A DNA stretch of 20,976 nt, taken from positions 1 through 20,976 of the forward strand of contig CAJPNN010000022.1 of NCBI GenBank assembly GCA_905372035.1, in the 5' to 3' direction. This document shows, piece by piece, positions 15,609 to 20,976 of the stretch (its first letter is position 1; the number at the start of each line of letters is the position of its first letter). Under the pieces are notes generated by a model. That model had not been told where the DNA came from, did no database searches, and saw only the letters and a program-made list of their open reading frames with translations. The translations under genes were made by a program, and so were the position numbers. This DNA comes from Bacillota bacterium (GTDB lineage: Bacteria; Bacillota; Clostridia; Peptostreptococcales; Anaerovoracaceae).

Positions 15609-16738
15609 CTTCTCACCCTTTCTCTTACTTCTTTATCAAGCTCCAAAATATCCTCAAGATTTTCCGCTTGTTCAAAATTCCAAGTATCCATTATTTCCCC
15701 CAACATTTTTTGAATATCCGGGAACTCGATTTCCCCCTTAATAAATTTATCAACCAAAACTTCATTGGCAGCGTTCAAAACACATGTCGCAGATTTTCCT
15801 ATTTTCAAAGCTTCATAGGCATAATCCAAGCACCTGAAAGTTTCCCTGTCCGGCTCCCTGAATGTAAGTTTGGATATCTTTGCAAAATCCAAGCTGCCCA
15901 TATCGTTTTTTATCCTGTCCGGCCACGACATTCCGAGCGCTATAGGAACCTTCATGTCGGGTTTGCCGAGCTGTGCCAATACAGCGTTATCCTCAAATTC
16001 TATCATGGAATGGATTATACTTTCAGGATGCACCACTACCCTTATTCTCTCGGCATCGAGATCAAAAAGCCATCTTGCTTCTATTACTTCCAATCCTTTA
16101 TTCATAAAGGTGGCGGAATCTATCGATATCTTTTTTCCCATACTCCAGTTCGGATGATTTAACGCTTCTTCCATTCTCACACTTTTGAGCTCGTCTAATT
16201 TCTTACCCAAAAATGGACCTCCCGATGCTGTCAAAATTATACTTTTAACTTTATTTTTTTCTGCCGCCGCCATGCACTGAAATATTGCACTGTGTTCGCT
16301 GTCAACAGGTATTATATCTACATCTCTTTCGGCTGCAAACTCCATTATGAGCTTACCCCCCGCCACAAGAGTTTCTTTATTTGCAAGAGCGATATTTTTT
16401 CCCGCTTCTATTGCTCTATATGTGGGTTCAAGCCCTATCATTCCCATAAGTCCGTTTAAAAGTAACTGATAATTACCGAATGCCGCAACATCACACAGCC
16501 CTTTATATCCTGTCAGTATTTCATGTCCCGGAAGTTCTTTTTTTAAAACTCCGCCGCTTTCTTCATCAAAAACCGCAACCGCTTCCGGCTTAAATTCTTT
16601 TATCTGCTCTTTTAAAAGCGAAATATTTTTATTACATGACAAAACTTTTACCCTGAATTTATCGGGATTTTCACGAATTACGGAGAGTGCCTGTGTTCCT
16701 ATCGAACCTGTAGATCCTAAAATTCCTACATCTTTCAT
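15596..16738 (-). CDS. dxr: 1-deoxy-D-xylulose 5-phosphate reductoisomerase
   Basis: Dxr converts DXP to MEP with NADPH, the first committed step of the MEP pathway and the target of fosmidomycin. The NADPH loop GSTGSIG is at residues 8-14, ANKETLVAGG at 119-128, and the metal ligands D146, E148 and E217 lie in VDSEHSA and MNKGLEVIEA. The substrate-gating segment HPNWSMGKKISIDSAT follows residue 195 as in the family. Length is 380 residues, normal. The ATG at 16738 has a weak AGGA site and lies 8 bases after the cdsA stop. It is followed immediately by rseP with a 13-base overlap. Confidence 0.97.
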   Translation of the reverse strand: MKDVGILGSTGSIGTQALSVIRENPDKFRVKVLSCNKNISLLKEQIKEFKPEAVAVFDEESGGVLKKELPGHEILTGYKGLCDVAAFGNYQLLLNGLMGMIGLEPTYRAIEAGKNIALANKETLVAGGKLIMEFAAERDVDIIPVDSEHSAIFQCMAAAEKNKVKSIILTASGGPFLGKKLDELKSVRMEEALNHPNWSMGKKISIDSATFMNKGLEVIEARWLFDLDAERIRVVVHPESIIHSMIEFEDNAVLAQLGKPDMKVPIALGMSWPDRIKNDMGSLDFAKISKLTFREPDRETFRCLDYAYEALKIGKSATCVLNAANEVLVDKFIKGEIEFPDIQKMLGEIMDTWNFEQAENLEDILELDKEVRERVRRWER

Positions 16739-16746
16739 AATATATC

Positions 16747-17532
16747 CTACCTTATGATTACAAGAGCGATATAATAGTAAACCATGGGCGCCGTGAACAG
16801 CACACTGTCAAATCTGTCCATTATACCGCCGTGCCCGGGTATAAGGTTTCCATAATCTTTTATACCTATCTTTCTTTTGAATATCGATGCTGTCAGATCT
16901 CCGAACTGTGAAACTATACCTCCTAAAGCTCCTATAATCACACAGTGATAAAGCAGATCCTGCGCAAAGAAATATCCGAACAGTCCACACAGTACCATGC
17001 TGCCCAAAATCCCTCCTATGGATCCTTCTATAGTTTTTTTCGGGCTTATATCGGGACAAAGTTTATGTTTACCCAATAAAAACCCGGTGAAATATGCCAT
17101 TATATCCGTACCGAATGCTGTAAGCAGCACGAGCCATACCAATATACCGTATTTTCCGCTCTGTTCCGTAAGCGTAACATGAAAAGAAAAGAAAACCACA
17201 TAAAATATTCCCAAGAGCGTGACCATGCCGTCTTCAAGTTTTCTTTCATTGATCTTAAAAAGATATAACAGGCAGACAAGAACCGTCACAAAACACCACG
17301 CCACATAAAATTCCGCCTTATTAAAAAATATATTGACAAGATACAGCACTGACGTCATAACATATGCGATCAGGTGTGACGGTTTTATGTCCATACTCTC
17401 AAAGGCCTTAAAAAATTCCCTTACCCCCATTATTCCTATTATGAAACATGCTGCCAAAAGTACATACCCGCCTAAAAAAACTATAAGCAAAAGCGGCAAC
17501 ATCACAAGCCCCGATAAAATTCTTACTTTCAT
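16747..17532 (-). CDS. cdsA: Phosphatidate cytidylyltransferase
   Basis: CdsA is an integral membrane enzyme that makes CDP-diacylglycerol from phosphatidic acid and CTP, feeding all major phospholipids. It is highly hydrophobic with seven or eight predicted membrane segments. The family signature begins at S216 (SIFKRKIGIKDYGNLIPGHG) and continues through GIMDRFDS at 236-243. The ISPKKTIEGSIGG loop at about 162-174 is also typical. Length is 261 residues. The ATG at 17532 directly abuts the uppS stop and has GGAGGGAG inside the uppS C-terminus, so translation is coupled. It shares the lipid role with plsX in the lower operon. Confidence 0.96.
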   Translation of the reverse strand: MKVRILSGLVMLPLLLIVFLGGYVLLAACFIIGIMGVREFFKAFESMDIKPSHLIAYVMTSVLYLVNIFFNKAEFYVAWCFVTVLVCLLYLFKINERKLEDGMVTLLGIFYVVFFSFHVTLTEQSGKYGILVWLVLLTAFGTDIMAYFTGFLLGKHKLCPDISPKKTIEGSIGGILGSMVLCGLFGYFFAQDLLYHCVIIGALGGIVSQFGDLTASIFKRKIGIKDYGNLIPGHGGIMDRFDSVLFTAPMVYYYIALVIIR

Positions 17533-18255
17533 CTATCTCCCTCCGAATCTCCTGTTTCTGTTTTCATATTCTTTAAGCGCTTTTTTGTATTCATGTACTG
17601 TAAAATCCGGCCATAGTACATCGGAGAATACCAATTCGCTGTAAGCTGACTGCCACAGCATGAAATTTGACAGTCTCTCCTCTCCGCTGGTCCTTATAAC
17701 AAGATCCGGATCGGGAATTTTATTATCATAAAACCTGTCCCTGAAATCTTTTTCGGTTGATGTATCCAAATCCAGTTCTCCTCTCAAAACATCTTCCGCA
17801 AATTTTTTTGCAGCCATAAATATTTCATTTCTCGATCCGTAATTCAAAGCTATATTAAAATTGAGTCCTGTATTGTTTCCGGTAGAGTCCAAAGCTTTTC
17901 TCAAACTTGCCAACGCCAGCCTCGGAAGTTTTTGATAATCTCCCATAACAGTCAATCGTACATTCTCTTTGCAAAGCTCCATAAGCTCTTTTTCCACATA
18001 TATAACCAAAAGTTTAAAAATGCCGTAAACTTCTTCTTTAGATCTCTTCCAATTCTCGGTTGAAAAAGCATACACCGACAGATGTTTTATACCCAAATTG
18101 CTTGAAGCCCTAACTATTTCCGTCATAGCCTTCATTCCCGCATTATGCCCTGCAAACTTCGGAAGTTTTCTTTTCTCAGCCCATCTTCCGTTTCCGTCCA
18201 TTATTATAGCTACATGCTCCGGCAGCTTGTCTAAATCTAAAACTGTATCATCCAT
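17533..18255 (-). CDS. uppS: Isoprenyl transferase (undecaprenyl diphosphate synthase)
   Basis: A cis-prenyltransferase that extends farnesyl diphosphate to the C55 carrier lipid used for peptidoglycan and wall polymers. Catalytic D20 lies in VAIIMDGNGRWA, followed by FAGHNAGM (H37), YAFSTENWKR at 62-71, NIALNYGSRNEI at 134-145, and the diphosphate-binding arginines of VIRTSGEERLSNF (R188, R194) with WPDF at 215-218. Length is 240 residues, normal for the family. The ATG at 18255 has only a weak AGGT site and is 45 bases after the small ORF upstream. It gets its C5 units from the dxr/ispG pathway encoded just downstream. Confidence 0.96.
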   Translation of the reverse strand: MDDTVLDLDKLPEHVAIIMDGNGRWAEKRKLPKFAGHNAGMKAMTEIVRASSNLGIKHLSVYAFSTENWKRSKEEVYGIFKLLVIYVEKELMELCKENVRLTVMGDYQKLPRLALASLRKALDSTGNNTGLNFNIALNYGSRNEIFMAAKKFAEDVLRGELDLDTSTEKDFRDRFYDNKIPDPDLVIRTSGEERLSNFMLWQSAYSELVFSDVLWPDFTVHEYKKALKEYENRNRRFGGR

Positions 18256-18299
18256 AATTCATCTACCTAAATTTTAATATATCAAGAAATAAATATGCT

Positions 18300-18491
18300 C
18301 TATATTTTGCAATATGTAAGTTCTGTCTTTCCTGATATCTCTCTTACTCTTATAACTGTCTTTTTTCCTGAAAGCTCCTGTCCGGGACGTTCTGCAATTG
18401 TTTCATTCAAACTAAAATCAAGCCCTTCTATTTTTAGAAGGGCCGCTGCATTTTCTATTTCCATTCCGAGCAGTCTTTCCGAATTTAACAA
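18300..18491 (-). CDS. Small PASTA-like protein of unknown function between frr and uppS
   Basis: A 63-residue ORF with a TTG start at 18491, placed 8 bases after a perfect GGAGG inside the last codons of frr. It fills the gap between frr and uppS almost exactly and has the same strand and codon character as its neighbours, so I consider it real. The sequence shows one alpha/beta unit: LGMEIENAAALLKIEGLDF reads like the start of a PASTA domain (a GM-x-hh-x-A-x-x-h-L pattern, then G-hydrophobic), followed by a strand-like KKTVIRVREI and a C-terminal ELTYCKI with a single Cys61. It has no signal peptide or membrane segment. The PASTA resemblance is by eye only, and no function is claimed. Confidence 0.7.
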   Translation of the reverse strand: MLNSERLLGMEIENAAALLKIEGLDFSLNETIAERPGQELSGKKTVIRVREISGKTELTYCKI

Positions 18492-18494
18492 AGT

Positions 18495-19049
18495 TTAAAC
18501 CTCCATAATTTCCGCTTCCTTTTCGGATACAAATTTTTCTATCTCTTTAGTATATTTATCAGTCAGTTTCTGAACTTCATCCAAAGCTCTTTTCAGATCA
18601 TCTTCTGTAAGTTCACCCGACTTTTCTTCTTTTTTAATCTTGTCATTGGCGTCTCTTCTTTCATTTCTTATTGCTATCTTTGCATCTTCACCTATTTTCT
18701 TTACTGTTTTCGAAAGTTCTTTTCTTCTTTCTTCTGTAAGCATAGGTATCGTAAGCCTTATGACTTTTCCGTCATTGGACGGGTTGATTCCGAGCTCGGA
18801 TGCATTTATCGCTTTTTCAATATCTCCGATTACCGCAGGGTCAAAAGGCGCAACCATCAGAGTTCTCGGTTCCGGTACGGAAATATTCGACAAGTTTTTT
18901 AACGGTGTAGGCGTTCCATAGTACTCCACTATGACCTTATCAAGCAGTGCAGGATTTGCTCTTCCGGCTCTCACTGCATTAAGCTCATTTTTAAGTACGT
19001 TCATCGTCTTTTGCATTTTTTCTTCAAAAACTTTTTCCACATTATCCAT
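18495..19049 (-). CDS. frr: Ribosome recycling factor
   Basis: RRF works with EF-G to split the post-termination ribosome so that subunits can be reused. It has 184 residues, the standard length. Typical segments are LKNELNAVRAGRANPALLDK at about 19-38, VEYYGTPTPLKNLSNISVPE at about 41-60, LTIPMLTEERRKEL, and the helical RNERRDANDKIKK, ending in a long three-helix-bundle helix. The ATG at 19049 follows AGGAGGAACAG closely, a strong ribosome site. It is 25 bases after pyrH, the widely conserved pyrH-frr order, and its last codons hold the ribosome site for the small ORF downstream. Confidence 0.98.
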   Translation of the reverse strand: MDNVEKVFEEKMQKTMNVLKNELNAVRAGRANPALLDKVIVEYYGTPTPLKNLSNISVPEPRTLMVAPFDPAVIGDIEKAINASELGINPSNDGKVIRLTIPMLTEERRKELSKTVKKIGEDAKIAIRNERRDANDKIKKEEKSGELTEDDLKRALDEVQKLTDKYTKEIEKFVSEKEAEIMEV

Positions 19050-19074
19050 AATCTGTTCCTCCTGAAAACTCTAT

Positions 19075-19779
19075 TTATTTTACAAGTGTTCCAATATTTT
19101 CTCCTTTAACGGCTCTGAGCACGTTACCTTTTTCATACAGTGCAAATACATGTATAGGTATGTTATTATCCATACAAAGTGATGCTGCCGTAGAATCCAT
19201 AACCTTAAGACCTTTCTCTAAAACTTCTTTATGTGTAAGTTTTTCAAATCTTTCGGCATTCGGGTTTATCGACGGATCATCCGAATATACAGCATCGATA
19301 TTTTTAGCCAAAAGTATTATATCAGCTTCTATTTCCGCTGCTCTGAGCGCCGCTGTAGTATCTGTCGAAAAGAACGGATTGCCTGTGCCCGCTCCGAATA
19401 TAACCACCGTATTTTTTTCAAGATGCCTCATTGCACGACGTCTTATATACGGTTCCGCAATTTCTTTCATCTCTATCGCCGTCTGAACTCTGGTAGGTAT
19501 ACCGTTGGCCTCAAAAGCATCCTGGAGCGCCAAAGAATTTATAACAGTCGCAAGCATTCCCATATAATCAGCCGTAGCTCTGTCCATACTCTTGCTGGTT
19601 CTTCCTCTCCAGAAATTCCCTCCACCTACAACTACAGCCACCTGAACCCCCAGTTCTACCAAATCTTTGACCTGCAATGCAACCTCCTGAAGCATTTCCT
19701 CGTTAAGTCCGAACTTTCCTTCTCCGGCTAATGCTTCTCCGCTGATCTTCAACAACACTCTTTTGTATTTCGGTTCCAT
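19075..19779 (-). CDS. pyrH: UMP kinase
   Basis: PyrH phosphorylates UMP to UDP and belongs to the amino-acid kinase fold. The start MEPKYKRVLLKISGEALAG, the VVVGGGNFWRG loop at about 49-59, MDRATADYMGM, and the GAGTGNPFFSTDTTAALRA segment are all characteristic. From the ATG at 19779 it has 234 residues, normal length. A longer open frame to 19842 would translate the promoter repeat and is rejected; the chosen ATG has AGGAGGAG 7 bases upstream. The rpsB and tsf genes usually found upstream are absent, and the gene has its own promoter, heading the long operon down to polC. Confidence 0.97.
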   Translation of the reverse strand: MEPKYKRVLLKISGEALAGEGKFGLNEEMLQEVALQVKDLVELGVQVAVVVGGGNFWRGRTSKSMDRATADYMGMLATVINSLALQDAFEANGIPTRVQTAIEMKEIAEPYIRRRAMRHLEKNTVVIFGAGTGNPFFSTDTTAALRAAEIEADIILLAKNIDAVYSDDPSINPNAERFEKLTHKEVLEKGLKVMDSTAASLCMDNNIPIHVFALYEKGNVLRAVKGENIGTLVK

Positions 19780-19805
19780 AGGTATGCTCCTCCTGAATTT
19801 TTTAT

Positions 19806-19842
19806 ATGATTCAAGTCCTTTACGGTGGTTATTATACCACAA
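19806..19842. repeat. Half copy of the intergenic repeat at the pyrH promoter
   Basis: This 37-base block is identical at 32 positions to 8272-8308 upstream of tcdA, covering the -10 region and the first transcribed bases. The -10 hexamer is itself framed by 5-base arms GTGGT and ACCAC. The second long arm seen in the tcdA copy is missing. Confidence 0.7.
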
Positions 19843-19859
19843 GCTGTTATTTGAGTAAA
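19831..19859 (-). promoter_or_regulatory. pyrH operon promoter
   Basis: Minus-strand TTTACT (19854-19859), a 17-base spacer, and an extended -10 TGGTATAAT whose TATAAT is at 19831-19836. The start of transcription would be near 19824, leaving a leader of about 45 bases. It would drive pyrH and the tightly spaced genes down to the regulator at 8958. Confidence 0.75.
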
Positions 19860-19874
19860 ATTAAAAAAAGAGAA

Positions 19875-20762
19875 TCATTTATATTTTACAGTCATATCCC
19901 CTACATTGATGACAAATTTCCAATCAATATTTTTCTTGACTTTCTTACTGTCCCGCCACTTCTCCAAATTGAACATACTGATCATATCGGGAGGTTTAAC
20001 CATGAACATTTCTCCTGCATTAATTTTGTATCCTATTTTTAACGGCTGCTTTACTTCGCTCTTTCTGACTATAATGTTCAAGTTTCCGGCATTTATATTT
20101 GTATTTATTTTTTTTGGCAAATTAAAAAGGTCAACTGCTACATTACCCGAAGTGTCTGTGATATCAAGCTGCTTCGTCTTGCCTTCGAAGACTATGTCTC
20201 CGGCACTTACTCGCCCTATAAGTATCTCTGCTTTAACTTTTTTAAGCATAAAATTTCCGGCACCCAAGTTGGCACTCAAATAATTTGACTTTATACCGTT
20301 AAGGTGTACATCTCCGCATTTAGATTTTATATATACGGTACTTAGCTCAACATTTCCCGGTACCGATATCTTTATCACTTTTTCCGGTTTCCGATTTCGC
20401 TTATTATAAAACTTTTTTCGTAAGTTATTATCAAAAACGGAAGTATCCACTGACAATTTCCCTTTTTTTAAAGATATTTTTATATTCTCCTTTAACCCTT
20501 TTTTCATTACATTATCCGGTGCAATAACGTCTACTTTAAAATTTTTTCCGTTTATAACATCAAGATCGAATCCCCATGCCCCCTTAAGCTCTATGTCCTT
20601 CACCTTCTTGGCATTTAAATCTCCAAGCTCAAATTCTTGAGCTTTTTCAGACGTTATTCTGAACTCCTTATGTGGCTCTTTAAAATGTAGCCATATCCCC
20701 AATACTATTGAAATAACTATCGCCATTATACATATTATCGTAAATATCTTTCTTCCGTTCAT
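19875..20762 (-). CDS. Membrane-anchored DUF4097-like beta-repeat protein
   Basis: The ATG at 20762 has GGAGG 5 bases upstream; a GTG four codons earlier is inside that site and is rejected. The 295-residue product has one N-terminal hydrophobic segment (about 6-25, IFTIICIMAIVISIVLGIWL) with a basic residue before it, predicting a signal anchor and an external domain. Residues about 141-232 show short repeated strands (YIKSKCGDVHLNGI, LSANLGAGNFML, GRVSAGDIVFEG, ITDTSGNVAVDL, TNINAGNLNIIV), the G-D/N turn pattern of DUF4097 putative adhesins that fold as beta-helices. There is no sorting signal. Function is unknown; related proteins often accompany PspC or two-component genes, none of which is visible here. 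It replaces rpsB-tsf upstream of pyrH but seems separately transcribed. Confidence 0.75.
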   Translation of the reverse strand: MNGRKIFTIICIMAIVISIVLGIWLHFKEPHKEFRITSEKAQEFELGDLNAKKVKDIELKGAWGFDLDVINGKNFKVDVIAPDNVMKKGLKENIKISLKKGKLSVDTSVFDNNLRKKFYNKRNRKPEKVIKISVPGNVELSTVYIKSKCGDVHLNGIKSNYLSANLGAGNFMLKKVKAEILIGRVSAGDIVFEGKTKQLDITDTSGNVAVDLFNLPKKINTNINAGNLNIIVRKSEVKQPLKIGYKINAGEMFMVKPPDMISMFNLEKWRDSKKVKKNIDWKFVINVGDMTVKYK

Positions 20763-20781
20763 AAATTCCTCCACATTATTT

Positions 20782-20819
20782 TATCCTGTCTAAGATACTA
20801 TATCTATAAATATCCTGTC
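20782..20819. repeat. Direct repeat TATCCTGTC in the DUF4097 gene leader
   Basis: Two copies of TATCCTGTC (20782-20790 and 20811-20819) are 29 bases apart, both followed within two bases by AAGAT. They lie between the -10 and the ribosome site of the DUF4097-like gene, so they could be binding sites. Chance is possible. Confidence 0.4.
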
Positions 20820-20822
20820 AAG

Positions 20823-20856
20823 ATTATAACATGTCACCATGCCAAAAAGACATGTT
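20823..20856 (-). promoter_or_regulatory. Promoter with inverted-repeat operator upstream of the DUF4097-like gene
   Basis: Minus-strand TGTTATAAT is an extended -10 (TATAAT at 20823-20828) 61 bases before the start codon, without a clear -35. Directly next to it are perfect 8-base inverted arms AACATGTC (20828-20835) and GACATGTT (20849-20856) with a 13-base gap. That is the place where a dimeric regulator would control the promoter. Confidence 0.55.
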
Positions 20857-20976
20857 TCAATAAATGCTTCTTTGCGACAACGACGTTCCAATCTCAGCAT
20901 CCATCTTTTTTATGCGTTTCCGTTATTCCGTCACCTCATGAAAATGAATAGTTTTAAAGTATTCACCAAAATATTT
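20857..20976 (-). pseudogene. Possible decayed gene end at the window edge
   Basis: Read on the minus strand from the window edge, one frame gives 17 codons (KYFGEYFKTIHFHEVTE), a TAA at 20923-20925, then 21 more codons in the same frame (ending GTSLSQRSIY) and a TGA at 20857. Either a gene ends at 20923 or a longer one has acquired an in-frame stop. I recognise no family, the stretch is short, and it may simply be non-coding. Confidence 0.25.

Noticed and set aside
15587..16162. 191-codon plus-strand open frame opposite dxr
   Set aside because: Shadow of dxr; the minus strand carries every Dxr motif in one frame.
19780..19842. 21-codon N-terminal extension of pyrH
   Set aside because: It would be translated from the promoter itself; the ATG at 19779 has a strong ribosome site and matches the family start.
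19843..19874. Terminator after the DUF4097-like gene
   Set aside because: The minus strand has a T run (CTCTTTTTTTAATTTT) but no GC-containing stem before it, so I cannot support a terminator.

Overview
The window reads as chromosomal housekeeping DNA from a low-GC Gram-positive anaerobe of the Clostridia. The grounds are a PolC-type DNA polymerase, a desulfoferrodoxin-type superoxide reductase, the MEP isoprenoid pathway (dxr, ispG), the gene order pyrH-frr-uppS-cdsA-dxr-rseP-ispG-polC, and purine-rich Shine-Dalgarno sites with occasional TTG and GTG starts. I cannot name the genus. Every gene I can support lies on the minus strand, so transcription runs from high to low coordinates. There is no phage, insertion sequence, CRISPR array, rRNA or tRNA that I can recognise, and no gene-free stretch longer than about 260 bases.

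Layout in transcription order. (1) 20976-19843: a possible decayed gene end at the window edge, then a promoter with an inverted repeat and a membrane-anchored DUF4097-like protein. (2) 19859-8958: a long, tightly packed operon with its own promoter. It encodes pyrH (UMP kinase), frr (ribosome recycling), a 63-aa PASTA-like ORF, uppS, cdsA, dxr, rseP, ispG, polC and an atypical SARP-like regulator. It joins nucleotide supply, ribosome recycling, isoprenoid and phospholipid precursor synthesis, intramembrane proteolysis and replication. (3) 8931-8327: a superoxide reductase gene (dfx) flanked by a palindromic repeat upstream and a strong intrinsic terminator downstream. (4) 8309-7471: tcdA behind a second copy of the same repeat. 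(5) 7449-1: cysK with a possible promoter, then the closely spaced or overlapping coaB, coaC, mnmA, plsX, rnc and smc (smc is cut by the window edge).

Most interesting points. The PolC is about 200 residues short because the DnaQ-like 3'-5' exonuclease normally embedded in the PHP domain is absent, while the PHP domain keeps a full-looking set of metal-binding residues, including a D-x-H pair. RNase III carries an insertion of roughly 38 residues just before its catalytic signature. A short palindromic repeat carrying -10 boxes sits upstream of dfx and tcdA, and half of it forms the pyrH promoter. The usual neighbours rpsB-tsf (upstream of pyrH), rimP-nusA (downstream of polC) and acpP (between plsX and rnc) are missing.
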